In this document: in pieces, positions 1 to 11,468 of the stretch | Position numbering within the stretch: position 1 is the first letter of the stretch | Layout: every line of letters starts with the position of its first letter | NCBI RefSeq assembly: GCF_000327385.1 | Contig: NW_008708458.1 | Coordinates: forward strand, 2,299,401 to 2,363,400 | Origin: Lottia gigantea | Lineage: Eukaryota > Mollusca > Gastropoda > Lottiidae | Direction of reading: 5' to 3' | DNA length: 64,000 bases | Translations under genes and position numbers: made by a program | Notes under the pieces: generated by a model | Databases searched by the model: none | Seen by the model: only the letters and a program-made list of their open reading frames with translations | Told to the model about the DNA's origin: nothing

Positions 1-59
1 AAATATGTACCAAATAATGCATAGCATACTCTCACTTTAAAAGACATACTTCGGCTATG

Positions 60-135
60 CAAATCAATAATAGTGTTCAAAGCTTACCGTATAAATCTTG
101 GCCTTCCATATGCATCCATAATTACCCGTGTTTGA
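60..135 (-). repeat. partial copy of the TTAAAGGGAC MITE family
   Basis: The stretch around 69-125 (an 'aatagtgttca' block, then 'ccgtataaatcttggccttcc', then a 'catccataattaccc' block) matches the inner part of the short element found whole at 42203-42473 and again near 16100, 40200 and 43900. No terminal motif is visible, so the copy is truncated or its edges have decayed. Confidence 0.5.
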
Positions 136-598
136 AAATAACATTAACCAGTCGCCTTTTCTAATTCCGCAACTGTTAAGTACTGGATAATCAATTATTA
201 TACGTTCTCCTTGTATATCCAAATTAGACTTTATCAACAAGAGAAACAGTTCTCGGGTACTTTAGGTTTTGGGCATTTGATAAACTTGTGAAAAGAGCAA
301 AATTACAAGAGAAATATGTCCAGTTTAATTTTGGAATTATGAATTTCACTATATTCAAGGCCCAAATCATCCCATCAATCAATGGCTTAAATGAGAATTT
401 GTCTCCTTTTATATCTATCATATCAAATGTCTGTAACATAGAGTGAGAAATAATTTTTCTATTTGGATAACCTCAGCTCAAAGGGTAAAAACTGTAATGA
501 AACCAAACAAAATTTATGGCTTTGAAGGACACGTAAGGATGCTATGAAATTTGTAACAAGATGGAAACAATAGTTCTCGAAAGTTAAACAGACGAAAC
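136..598. other. AT-rich stretch with no supported gene
   Basis: Only short chance reading frames occur, with no recognisable protein motif or paired splice sites. It may be flanking remains of the repeat at 60-135. Confidence 0.5.
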
Positions 599-862
599 TA
601 CGTATGGTTCTTACATGGAAATAACACACACGATCGTAGTTCACAGCCATTTTGAATCTCTACATTTACCTTAATTTTTGAATAAGTATCATATTTCAAC
701 AATGCCTTCAAATAACATTTAAAGCTATTATTAAGTGTGATTTGAAGGCTTGGTTGAATATAATAGCCTTTATTATAATTAGACTTTCTAAGTCGAGGAG
801 GAGATTCTAAATGGTTTGGAAATACGTTCGTGTGTGTTATTTCCATGTAGTTTCGTATGGAA
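599..862. repeat. hairpin (foldback) repeat with arms of about 60 bp
   Basis: The sequence at about 600-659 (core 'acatggaaataacacacacg') returns as its reverse complement at about 802-861 (core 'cgtgtgtgttatttccatgt'), with a spacer of about 140 bp. Arms and spacer suggest a small non-autonomous inverted-repeat element. No target duplication was identified. Confidence 0.7.
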
Positions 863-1500
863 AGTGAATCACTCAATTTGGAGATTTCCAAACGGAGGAG
901 ATATAGTGATCAATCATATTAAATGGACAGAACCTGTATCCTACAACTTAGGTCAAATATTACGATAAAGTTTTGATAGAAGGCAATTTTCAATCATCAG
1001 TGAGCTCTGAGCTGAATGTTTAGGAGAGTATCTTCTATAACACCTATAACTAAAACACAAAATGGTAGATCTTATCAAATTTATTTGAAATTGCTTAAAA
1101 GGATACTACATGTACCTCATGTCCTAGTATGGACATAAAAAAAACTCCATTGATGAACGAAGACTTATTTTAACCAATTTTAAAAGATTAAATTTTTTGG
1201 ACATAAAATTATATAAGTAATAAAGATGCAATGATAAACGTATATTACCCTTCACCAACAATTAGACATTTCATGATAATGGACCGTCACCATTAAAAAT
1301 ATGCCTGAAGAGTCATTTTTTTTTCTTCCTGTATAACAATAACCTTCAATTTAATTGTATATTTTTCATTCACCACATAATGCTACATTTAATTTACCTG
1401 GTGTCATAATTACACAATTGTACCTCTTTATGATCAGGTTAAACCATAAAACTTAATAATTATTGAATTTATTGGATTTAAATTTAATGTTCATTCTTAG
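863..1500. other. AT-rich intergenic stretch
   Basis: No gene seen. A short string at about 1023-1050 ('ggagagtatcttctataaca') recurs near 33075, so a further dispersed repeat is probably present, but its limits cannot be set from two copies. Confidence 0.4.
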
Positions 1501-2170
1501 ACATTCTTAGAGATCGCCTGGACTCTTTGACGTGGTTGGCTAAAGCCCCCATTTCTCAAAGGATTGTTTTTTTCCTTTCTCTCCGATCTATACCAGATTG
1601 TTCCCGATGATTTCTTTTTTGATCGGCCCGATTGTTGTCAAAATCGTCGGCTCGTGGTCGTCTTGGTCGTCTTAGTCGTCTGAAGTTCACTTTGTCTCGC
1701 CCACACTCTTTAGCTTTCGGTTGAACCTCTAGCACTCTCGAGCGACGTGTGTCAAAATATACAGCGGCTCCATGCGTCAACATAAGCCCACATTCGGCCA
1801 CTCTCGCGCAAAGAACGGTAGAAGAACGGCAGTTATCGGTAGCTAAGCGGCCGATCGTCAATTTTTCGCTCGAAGTTGAGTTGTACCTTAGGATACTTGC
1901 GCGTACTTTCGCGTACCAGAAACAAATCAGTCGTGCGAGTAACGTCCGTGATTACCCCTACCCATTCGATTTAGGACTATTAGAGGCAGTTAATGGCGAT
2001 CAGAGTCGATTCGGAACGGCAGTTGGGCCGATCAAATAATTTAATTCAACGGGGAGAATCTGGTCCAGATCGAACCAACTGAACAAAAACAGTAGCCGAT
2101 CACTTTTCTGTACCCTTCCCTCGGAGTCCATCACTCCAGATCTTCCCCGGAGTGTATAGTGCTCGATAAT
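1500..2170. repeat. CpG-rich block of unknown nature
   Basis: This block is much richer in G+C and CpG than its surroundings (for example around 1740-1910). It carries overlapping open stretches of about 100 codons on both strands (1556-1861 minus, 1749-2039 plus), none resembling a known protein. It could be a transposon body or a promoter-type island. It ends just before the retroelement fossil. Confidence 0.35.
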
Positions 2171-2199
2171 GCTCTCAGGTTCACGACTTTATTTTGCAA

Positions 2200-3450
2200 A
2201 AATGAAGCCGATATACCAAAATGTTTCCGTTTCCATGATAGGCGTTAAACGTCCACAGCACTTAATAAGGCTAACAAATGAAATTAAACAAGACATATCT
2301 GTTTGTATGCAATTTTTAAGTAAATTTTAAGGTGGAACTATTTTTCCAGAAATTGAATTGCATGGTGCTCATGTTCTACAATATACTGTGATAGTGCTGG
2401 TAATCATACTTTAGGCTGTGGGGAATATTTTTCTGGGCGTTGGTTTTTCTTTCAATGGCATTGTCATTGGAAAAAATCAAGCTATTATGAAAGACAAAAC
2501 TTTCTTAGAGTCAGTTCCCATAAACTGTCATTTCTTTATGGTATAGTCACCTATCGAACAACAACAATATTATTTCATATCTATAACATGTTTTTGGTCA
2601 CCATTTTGAACATTCACTTCATCATTTAAAAGGGTTATGTCGTTAGTTCAACCCTCTATACCTTATTAAACAACATCATATTTCGGGCATGTCATATGCC
2701 TCGTAAACTGAATAATATCTGTGATTCTATTTCCCGTAAGGATTGGACAAGTTTTCGGGCTGCAGCTCCAGAGGCAGAATTAAAACCATACACATACAAC
2801 AGATTATTAGATGCCGCTTGGTCACAGAATACTTACATTTCCTGTAATACGGGAATTAATTAACTCCTTTTCAAAATTCTGTACACAGCAAAGTCTCTCT
2901 GGAATATGCCCCACTCCAAAATATCATGTTGTCAAGTTTATTGCCTGGCTGCCACTTCGTAACCTGTCATATTAGACAATTACTGCCGTTGTCAGTAATT
3001 GTAAAATAAGAGGTTTAGTGGATACTAAAGCATTTTATAATTGAAGAACTATTGCATGAAGCAAAGAAATTAAGATACACGACAGATACAAGATTTCCTA
3101 CTATTTCAGACCTTTTTCGAAATGATGGCATTCATTAATCTTCAATAGGAAACTTTATTTTTCTACTTACAATTCAGGCTGCCATCACATATTTTATAGA
3201 ATGGCCTTCATCTACAATCTACCCTCCATTGTGAAGGAATTCGATCCATATAATGTCGAGACATGTTATGGTTGAAAACCTACGCTCTACAGCAACTTAT
3301 TATTGTCATTCAGAATACCTTTTGAAGCGAAACTTAACTTAAAAAATACATTAAGAATTGATGGGATCAGTTGCCATTATCATATCAATGACTGCAATTG
3401 GTATGAATATCATTAGTAAGTTTGCAAACTCTGCCTTATACCTTGACTAC
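2200..3450 (+). mobile_element. DIRS-type (tyrosine recombinase) retroelement fossil
   Basis: Translated pieces on the plus strand recall the RNase H end of a DIRS/Ngaro-type element: a 'TFLES' strand near 2500 and, near 2695-2760, a segment ending 'DSISRKDWTSFRAAAPEAE', close to the family's 'ADALSR..W..F..LAPEA' hinge. The start of a tyrosine recombinase follows ('VVKFIAWL' near 2930, 'TDTRFPTISDL' near 3080-3112). The copy is clearly broken in many places and lacks recognisable ends, so it is probably old. Family assignment rests on these motifs only. Confidence 0.55.
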
Positions 3451-4300
3451 GATAGCCACTCTTTTGTATGACGGAATGCAGAGATTTGATTACAGTCAAT
3501 AAGAACCCTCGACAGAAAGGCTGTAAAAATTGTGGCTCTAATTGACTGTATTCACTAGCATAACTGCATTTACTAACTTCATTGATGTCTCAAAGGTGGC
3601 CATTGTAGTATTGTAGGTGTAGGACGATATTCATAAAACGTTGACCATTGTGAATATGAGCTAATATGGCTACATTGTATGGAAGAGAATATAACCAATC
3701 ATAACCCGCGACAGAAAGACGTTGTAAACAATATGGCTTTCCGCTTTTTGTAGGTCGAAAAGATTTTTTGGCTCAAATTTGTCAAAACTATACACCAAAA
3801 TAAAAATATCCAGTCGTTAATTTTTATACGCAAAAAGTTTTTAAAAAGAATCACGTAAGGTTTTTGAGCTCGTTATGCTTTTTGCAAGCTATTAGAAACC
3901 TAAATTTAGATGTCAACCAGTCAGTAAAATGAATTAGATATTTTAAACGAGATAATTTTCTTCTGCATCACCGATTCAAAAATCCAAGATAGTGTCTGAA
4001 TTTTTTTCCGCGGACTCATAACAAAATTAAACCACGTGCAGCTAAATATAAGGCCATTCTGAATTTTTACGTGACTACGCATGCATACATAAATTTATCT
4101 CTAAGCAGATATCTTTAGTTACGCGCTCACACAAGCATTTGTTCATTCGTGGGAAAAATTTTTCGTCACGAATGACCAAAATCGTACACGAATTTACTCG
4201 CACATGAAAGCTATCGTAAGGAGAAGTGCACGAATGAATTCTGCCTGAGCTGATGGCTCGTGTGTGCGCCGGACTTTAGATACTTTTATAACTCGACATA
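3451..4300. other. intergenic stretch, no gene seen
   Basis: No protein-like frame and no tandem structure. The pair 'cccgcgacagaaagacg' (3702) and 'accctcgacagaaaggctg' (3505), each next to 'aatatggct' or 'attgtggct', suggests an internal, diverged duplication of about 200 bp. Confidence 0.35.
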
Positions 4301-4301
4301 T

Positions 4302-4788
4302 GACGTCTATGGTGGCCCATGAGCGCCATAGCTGTTTTATTATTTTATTTATGAAAATACCTTTCTTTTGAATTTGAATTCATTTTTATTTCACTTTCAT
4401 TTTGTTTTTAAATTCATTTCGTTTTTTATTTTACTTTCATTTTGTTTTTAAATTCGTTTTACTTTCATTTTGTTTTTAAATTCGTTTTATTTTCATTTCG
4501 TTTTTTATTTTACTTTCATTTTGTTTTTAAATTCATTTCGTTTTTACTTTTTATTTTACTTTCGTTTTGTTTTTAAAATCATTTTACTTTTTATTTCACT
4601 TTCGTTTTGTTTTTAAAATAATTTTACTTTTACTTTCATTTCACTTTTTATTTTACTTTCACTTTCGTTTTGTTTTTAAAATCATTTTACTTTTACTTTC
4701 ATTTTCGTTTTTAAAAAAAAATTCTTCTTCATTTACTGCGCCATAGTGTCCAGATTATCCAGTCACACTTTTGTCTATCATCCAAGTG
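4302..4788 (+). repeat. left terminal inverted repeat of the foldback element
   Basis: It pairs with 7102-7630. Most of its length (about 4365-4710) is a variable run of T-rich units of the type 'ttttactttcattttg'. Confidence 0.8.
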
Positions 4789-4833
4789 TTAGAGTAATTC
4801 CCCTTGAATGTGGTCGTGCGAGAATTAAACTCT

Positions 4834-6470
4834 CCTTTTTATACGCCCACATGAATATGTGGTCGTATATTGTCGTCGCCCCTGTCGTCGGTCCGTCCGT
4901 CGGTCCGTCCGTCAACATTTCTTGTGAGCACTATAGAGACTACAGTTTTTATCTGATTTTGATAAAACTTGGTGTGATGCTTTAGATTGATAGGATCTCG
5001 GTCAAGTTCGAATTTGACATATTTTCGATGAACGGTTTTTGAGATATTGCCCTTGACTTAGCACGCCTTGAAATTTGTTAAAAATTGTTCGTGAGCAGGA
5101 TTGAAGCTACAGTTTTCATCCGATTCTGATGAAACTTGGTGTGATCATTGGAATTCATAAGATCTCGGACAAGTTCTAACTTGACGCATTTTCGATGAAC
5201 GGTTTTTGAGTTATTGCCCTTGACTTTGTAAAAACGCGTCAAAATTTGTTAAAAATAGTTCGTGAGCAGGATTGAAGCTACAGTTTTCAACCGATTCTGA
5301 TGAAACTTGGTGTGATCATTGGAATTGATAAGATCTCGGACAAGCTCTAACATGACGTATTTCGATGAACGGTTTTTGAATTATTGCCCTTGACTTTGTT
5401 AAAACGCGTCGAAATTTGTTAAAAATAGTTCGTGAGCAGGATTGAAGCTACAGTTTTCAACCGATTCTGATGAAACTTGGTGTGATCATTGGAATTGATA
5501 AGATCTCGGACAAGTTCTAACTTGACACATTTTCGATGAACGGTTTTTGAGTTATTGCCCTTGACTTTGTAAAAACACGTCAACATTTGTTAAAAATAGT
5601 TTGTGAGCAGGATTGAAGCTACAGTTTTCAACCGATTCTGATGAAACTTGGTGTGATCATTGGAATTGATAAGATCTCGGACAAGTTCTAACTTGACACA
5701 TTTTCGATGAACGGTTTTTGAGTTATTGCCCTTGACTTTTTAAAAAACGCGTCAAAATTTGTTAAAAATAGTTCGTGAGCAGGATTGAAGCTACATTTTT
5801 CAACCGATTCTGATGAAACTTGGTGTGATCATTGGAATTGATAAGATCTCAGACAAGTTCTAACTTGGCGCATTTTCGATGAACGGTTTTTGAGTTATTG
5901 CCCTTGACTTTGTTAAAATGCGTCGAAATTTGCTAAAAATAGTTCGTGAGCAGGATTGAAGCTACAGTTTTCAACCGATTCTGAAGAAACTTGTGGTGAT
6001 CATTGGAGTTGATAAGATCTCGGACAAGTTCTAACTTGATGCAATTTTGATGAACGGTTTTCGAGTTATTGCCCTTACCTTTGTAAAAACAAGTCAAAAT
6101 TTGTTCGTGGGCACAATAGAAGCTACAGTCTTCAACCGATTCTGATGAAACTTGGTGTGATCATTGAAATTGATAAGATCTCGGACAGGTTCTAACTTGA
6201 CGCATTTTCGATGAAATGTTTTTGAGTTAATGCCATTAACTTACGAAAAACGCGTTAAAAGTTGTTTTTTGCCCTTGATTAGAGCTGTGTGATTTAATTG
6301 TTTGTTGTATTTGGGTTATTGATATTGATTTTAAAAAAATTTGTGGAATTATTCAGCATGAATGATTTCTTCAATATGAGAAAATTCGTACTTTAGTCAC
6401 TAAAGACTGTTTCATTTTTTCTGACAGCTGCCAGTGGGCGTATGTTACCTTGTAACGCAAGCTTTTTTTA
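4834..6470 (+). repeat. tailed satellite: conserved head plus about eight units of 171 bp
   Basis: A head beginning 'tttttatacgcccacat' (4836), with GTCG/GTCCGTCC-rich text to about 4915, leads into about eight tandem units. The anchor 'gtgagca' falls at 4924, 5091, 5262, 5432, 5603, 5775 and 5946, with a decayed copy near 6107, giving a period near 171. Units share 'gatgaaacttggtgtgatca', 'gataagatctcgga' and 'ttgagttattgcccttgac'. A 'gtgggcgtatgttacc' string near 6433 may be the far end. The same head and related units occur reversed at 26320-27076. Confidence 0.8.
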
Positions 6471-7086
6471 ATCTATAAAGGTGCTGGGGGTATTCATTTC
6501 CCAATATTCAGCATGCTTGCAAGGGAAATGGAGGCAGGGAAAGCTTGAGGTCGTACTGATGGTGTAACTGACAAAATATTTGTGCCGACAGGTTTTTTAG
6601 TAGAAATACTACTACAAGAAGGCATATTCCTATTATGTTCATTTGTTGTGTTCATGTCAGTCTGAGAAAATTCAACGAATCTGATGTGAAGTAATTTAAA
6701 TGATTTGATCTGATCTGATCAATATTTGAGAAAGATGGCCCTCGATCTCCTGCCATGATATCACATTTGTAAGAAGATGGAATATCAAAATGTTTTTGAC
6801 AAGCAGCCTAGTTTAATGCTATCTAATGTCATGACATTTCCCCGTTAAATTCCACCATTGTGAGGGGACCAAGACGGCGATATTTTTGACATTTACCCTC
6901 AACATGTTCTGAGAGTCTTTGAACAGTTAAATATTCCAAGGTTTCGCCATCACTAGTTTGGTTTCTACGTTTGGCAATTTGGGCCTTAAAATCTGTCCAT
7001 TTTCGTTTAGACATAATTATTTGCTCCGTTAAGGGGGAGGTTACTCGCAAGAGCACAAGGGAAATAACTCCTGCTCACACTAGTAT

Positions 7087-7102
7087 GCAATGACGTCATT
7101 GC
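7087..7102. promoter_or_regulatory. perfect 16-bp palindrome with a CRE core
   Basis: 'gcaatgacgtcattgc' is a perfect palindrome around TGACGTCA, the consensus CREB/ATF site. It lies at the inner edge of the right arm of the foldback element. Binding is inference only. Confidence 0.35.
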
Positions 7103-7630
7103 TTGGATGATAGAAAGTGTGACTGGATAATCTGGACACTATGGCGCAGTAAATGAAGAAGAATTTTTTTTTTAAAACGAAAATAAAAGTAAAAGTAAAA
7201 TGATTTTAAAAACAAAACGAAAGTGAAAGTAAAATAAAAAGTGAAATGAAAGTAAAAGTAAAATTATTTTAAAAACAAAACAAAAGTGAAATACAAAGTA
7301 AAATGATTTTAAAAACAAAACGAAAGTGAAATAAAAAGTAAAAATGAAATGAAAGTAAAATGAATTTAAAAACAAAATGAAAATAAAATAAAAAACGAAA
7401 TGAAAGTAAAATAAAAATAAAAGTAAAATAAAAAACAAAATGAAAGTAAAATGAAAAAACGAAATGAAGGTAAAATAAAAATAAAAGTAAAATAAAAAAC
7501 GAAATGAAAGTAAAATGAATTCAAAATCAAAATGAAAGTGAAATAAAAATGAATTCAAATTCAAAAGAAAGGTATTTTCATAAATGAAATAATAAAACAG
7601 CTATGGCGCTTATGGGCCACCATAGACGTC
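7102..7630 (-). repeat. right terminal inverted repeat of the foldback element
   Basis: Reverse complement of 4302-4788. It is about 40 bp longer because the T-rich units differ in number. The minus-strand open frame of Phe/Tyr/Leu-rich residues at 7172-7564 is this simple sequence, not a gene. Confidence 0.8.
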
Positions 7631-8210
7631 TCACTACATGTTTCATAGGTATTGATTTAAACTAAAAACTGGTTAAGAGAATTTCATATGTTTCATCGAT
7701 TGTTAGGAGTTTCAATTGAAATCAACAATGGGAAATCGATAGGAACCTTATTGTTTCTCTGTATATATACTTGATGTCGTCAATATTGTTTATAATTGTA
7801 TCGTTTTCCATTATTCTATCATCTTGCAACTATTATTATTCCAACCTTGATAATCGAAGATATAGACTTGATTATATTTGTCGGTGTTAGTGAAATTATG
7901 TGGGATACTGTCTTATAATTCGGTGTGGTGCATTTTTAATCCCTTTCTAAACAACCACCCAATATCAAAGTTTAATAACGGACATATGATTCAGATAACA
8001 TTACCATGAAAGCATTTTACAAACGTGTTACCGTTGCTTTGCTAAAGTTTAAATCTACCAGATATTGAAGCATGTCTAGAGGAATGTAGTACTTTCTTAT
8101 CAATTTTCTACAGCTGCAAGCAAGTTTATCTTAAAACACTGAAGCGGTTTTCCATGACGTGAGTTATTCATTACTGTTTCAGTACAGTATTTTTTTGCAT
8201 GTGTTATGGC
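7631..8210. other. AT-rich intergenic stretch upstream of the sulfotransferase gene
   Basis: No coding or repeat structure could be supported here. Confidence 0.4.
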
Positions 8211-8298
8211 CGTAGAGAGTGTTTTTAATAATAAATGAACTAGTTACGCTGTTCAGTGCCGATTATCTGTGGAAAAACTAAAAGCAAATTTAAGCAAG
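8210..8298 (+). other. candidate 5' untranslated exon of the sulfotransferase gene
   Basis: A splice donor 'caag|gtgagt' at 8298/8299 lies upstream of the strong acceptor 'tattttcag' at 9448, which comes four bases before the first good start codon of the sulfotransferase. The start of the exon and its use are guesses. The intron would be about 1.15 kb. Confidence 0.3.
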
Positions 8299-9355
8299 GT
8301 GAGTCCCAGTTCGATACGGACACTATTAGCTTCTTCTATTTTTTTATTGTCTAGATAGACCATTCAACACTGTTCGCCATTAAAACATAACCACAATACT
8401 AAAAAAAGGCGACACAGAGCCGATCGCAAGTGACATGTTGCAGGAAGGATTATGACGCCTATCAAATGTGTTGATTGCAGTAAAAGTACTGTAGGAAGTA
8501 CTATACAAGGGTTGGACAATATTGATACCTTATATTTTTCTGGTGTTTCTGATGAAATTGCGGAATAACTGGCGTTGCTATGGAAAACACGAACCAATTC
8601 TTTAGTGTTCTTAAAATGTGTGATCAAATTGCAGAATAATAGATGCTCTGACTAACTTAAGGTGCTTTTACATCATAGCTATCACCAGTGTTGTGTATGG
8701 TTGGGAAAAACGAATATTTGCCTGAACGCAATTCTAATTCAACTAACGACATCATTTATTGCAGCAACCTTCTCACTTGAATGGTTACTGCAAAAAGCTT
8801 CAACGATGTATGTCAACAACACTAGCTATTTTAACAATGAATGAACAGAGTATTTTTGTTAAATTGCTATTAAGGTAAGATTACCATTTATTTTTATCCA
8901 TCGTATTGTTATTGAACAGATGCCTCTGGCCATGTTAGGCCATGTTTTGTTGATATTTTCCTCACTTCCGAAGGTACAAGGGTTTTAAGCCTTTTTTTTT
9001 TAAATCGAATCCGCCAAACCCAGATATATTCGAAAAGATGGATATTTTAGTAGGTCAGTCGTACCATCACTATGTACCATTTGTGTCTGTGGTTCTATCA
9101 AATATTTTTTTTTAACGAAACTAACCTCTTGCCGGCCATTTAAGACTACGTTCGCAATCAAAAGTACAAGGTTACGTGAAAGTAACGGTAATTCCCAACA
9201 CTAATATACGTTCAACGTAAAGGTTATTTAAAATATGTTACAAAAAGCACCTTCGGAGGTGTGAAAAATCTTCATGACAGCGCCTAGTTTTTCTGACTCT
9301 ACTACAGACAACAACTGTCAATAGAGTATATGAATGTAGACTTGTTTACATGGGA

Positions 9356-9377
9356 TGTATGTATGTATGTATGTTTG
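9356..9377. repeat. TGTA microsatellite
   Basis: About five copies of 'tgta/tgtt' lie just upstream of the sulfotransferase coding exon, within its presumed intron. Confidence 0.7.
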
Positions 9378-9452
9378 TGATGAACATATTGATCTTTGAC
9401 TCAATACCGAATCCTTAACACATTCTCTTCTTTTTTTCCTATTTTCAGAATC

Positions 9453-10871
9453 ATGATAATGTCTGGACGATCATGGCCACGGTGTGTCTGGATGTCAGTG
9501 ATTATCATAGTCCTGGTCAACATGGCAGCTATAATTCGAATATTGCCAACAGACCAATCGGTGACACAGGTTGGAGTTGTTCAAAGGCGACTTGTTCGCA
9601 ATGCTTGGGCTTCTAAGACTTCTTTAAAATCGCTTCCAAATTCCATGAGTAATTTCCCAAAGCCAAAGGATGAACTAAATTTCAAAGAGTTTCAGGGGCT
9701 AGTGCGAAAACAACTGGAAAATACAAATAAAAATAAAAATAGGAGTAGTGTGTTTGCCCTCACAGGTAATATGCAGGAATCATTTGCACCGGAAGCGGAA
9801 GTGCGTCATATCTATTTTCTGAAAGTCCACAAATCAGCGAGTTCCACTTTGATGAACATTATATTACGATTTGCCATTCATAGGAATTTGTCAGTTATGC
9901 TGCCTCGAAAGGGTAATAAAGTTCGTAGATTCAAAAACTCAAGTAGCCTTATATTACCATCATTTCACCCTAGCGGTTTGTATGACATCATGTGTAACCA
10001 CGCGGTTTATATTCGGCAAAATATGGCGCCTTTATTTCCAAAAGACACTGTTTACGTCGGTATTGTGCGGCAACCGTTCAATCAGTTTGTGTCTGCTTTT
10101 GTATACTATCGTGACAAGTATAAACTGAAATATCTGAAACGAATACAGGGAGATAACCCAATCAGAACATATTTAAATAACCCTTCCAAATATGAATCAA
10201 AAAGTCCGGGTTTTTCATACACGAATAACCGGATGGCGTATGATTTCGGATATCCGCCGAGCGATTTTCAAAATATTTCAAAATTTAAAGAATATCTTGT
10301 GCAGCTTGAGAGTGAAGTGCATTTTGTGTTAGTAGTTGAATATTTTACAGAATCGTTGATTTTATTGAAACGATTCCTGAATTGGAGTTTTCAAGATATT
10401 TTATATGTGATACGCAATGTACGTGCAAACACTACAATGGATTTAAACTTTACAGATTCTGATAAACAGCTTCATAAACGTTGGGCCATCTTGGACTACA
10501 CACTTTATGAGCATTTCAAAACTGTGTTGCTTCAAAAAATCGCCAAAACAGGACCGGATTTTCGTGATGAAGTTGAACATTTTAATAAGTTGTTGGAAAG
10601 AGTGAGAATATTCTGTGAGCGATTTACTAACATAGGTCACTTATTTATCGAGAAAAGTCCATTTAATCGTCCATTTTTCGTGACTAAAGTAAATTGTGGC
10701 GAATTTCATATGAGATCTTTTGATATTATCAAAGTTGCTCGACAAAAACAGGCAAATAGACTTGACCAGTTGGGTATTAAATATTGTGCACTGGATAAGA
10801 AAGTCTCAGAATGTTTAAACGCTACAGAATTACCAATTGCAATAAAGTATTCTCCTAAAGCAGTAACCTGA
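9453..10871 (+). CDS. galactose-3-O-sulfotransferase family protein (Gal3ST-like), Golgi type II membrane enzyme
   Basis: The predicted enzyme transfers sulfate from PAPS to the 3-OH of galactose on glycolipids or glycoproteins in the Golgi lumen. Of 472 residues, about 9-29 (around VWMSVIIIVLVNMAAII) form a signal anchor, followed by a stem. The 5'-phosphosulfate loop is at about 122-132 (FLKVHKSASST; the family has FLKTHKTAGST). The 3'-phosphate binding strand is near 200-215 (VGIVRQPFNQFVSAF). The frame is open upstream to 9396, but an acceptor 'tttttttcctattttcag' ends at 9448, so the ATG at 9453 is preferred. The coding part has no intron. Length fits the family. The acceptor sugar cannot be told from sequence. 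Poly(A) signals lie at about 11099 and at 11149. Confidence 0.88.
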   Translation: MIMSGRSWPRCVWMSVIIIVLVNMAAIIRILPTDQSVTQVGVVQRRLVRNAWASKTSLKSLPNSMSNFPKPKDELNFKEFQGLVRKQLENTNKNKNRSSVFALTGNMQESFAPEAEVRHIYFLKVHKSASSTLMNIILRFAIHRNLSVMLPRKGNKVRRFKNSSSLILPSFHPSGLYDIMCNHAVYIRQNMAPLFPKDTVYVGIVRQPFNQFVSAFVYYRDKYKLKYLKRIQGDNPIRTYLNNPSKYESKSPGFSYTNNRMAYDFGYPPSDFQNISKFKEYLVQLESEVHFVLVVEYFTESLILLKRFLNWSFQDILYVIRNVRANTTMDLNFTDSDKQLHKRWAILDYTLYEHFKTVLLQKIAKTGPDFRDEVEHFNKLLERVRIFCERFTNIGHLFIEKSPFNRPFFVTKVNCGEFHMRSFDIIKVARQKQANRLDQLGIKYCALDKKVSECLNATELPIAIKYSPKAVT

Positions 10872-11148
10872 TCTTCCCCTTTCAAAATGGGTCAGAATTG
10901 CAGTTTCCCCGTACCTATCGCATCGGAATAATTATGCTTCTTCTTATGAAACACAATCTGTATGACATACAGTAGATCTAAAACATGGACCTACTATGAT
11001 CTGTTGATCTCATTACAGTAGTTAACTGACCAGACAGATTATTGAAATGTTTAAACTGACTGTAACTGTAATTTTTTTGATTTTAAGGAATGCGGAAAAA
11101 ATAAAACAATAACGTTTAACGTACGAATCAATGAGTTGTTTTCTATGA

Positions 11149-11154
11149 AATAAA
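11149..11154 (+). terminator. poly(A) signal AATAAA of the sulfotransferase gene
   Basis: AATAAA lies about 280 bases after the stop codon, with another 'aataaa' at about 11099. Either could end the transcript. Confidence 0.5.
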
Positions 11155-11468
11155 TGTTTTCAAGATTGTATTGGAATGTCTATATATATATGTTGACACC
11201 TGTTTCGACCATGCTCTTTTGTTGGCGCACAATATGTGTTACATTTTGAAGCAAGTAAAAATGTGTATTCAAAAAGAAAGCATTTTACAAAATAACCACA
11301 GTATCAAATACCAACTAAACCAGGCAATGCATTTCAAACTAGAGTTGCTCGTAAAAAACGGTATGAAGCCACAATACGAAATATGATATTGTGTACTACT
11401 ATAAAAGTAATAACCCATTCAATATACGATAAAATTCCTTTTTTTCTTTGCCTTTTTATTTTGGGATG

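Larger units (their letters stand above)
4302..7630. mobile_element. foldback-type DNA element with long terminal inverted repeats
   Basis: The left arm 4302-4788 and right arm 7102-7630 are imperfect reverse complements. Both begin 'gacgtctatggtggcccat' read inward, continue through a pyrimidine-rich 'tttcattttgtttttaaatt' field, and end with 'ccagattatccagtcacac' and a 'ctatcatccaag' block. The outermost GACGTC is itself a palindrome, so a target duplication and the terminal bases cannot be told apart. Between the arms lie a 171-bp satellite array and about 0.8 kb of unassigned DNA. The only inner frame of note (6829-7056, minus) resembles nothing known. No transposase is visible, so it is non-autonomous. 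Confidence 0.8.

Noticed and set aside
7172-7564. 130-codon Phe/Tyr-rich minus-strand frame that looks like a membrane protein
   Set aside because: It is the T-rich simple sequence of the right inverted arm read in reverse.
9396-9452. Upstream extension of the sulfotransferase to the ATG at 9396
   Set aside because: The added 19 codons cover a pyrimidine tract and an AG acceptor typical of an intron end, and they would displace the membrane anchor from the N-terminus.
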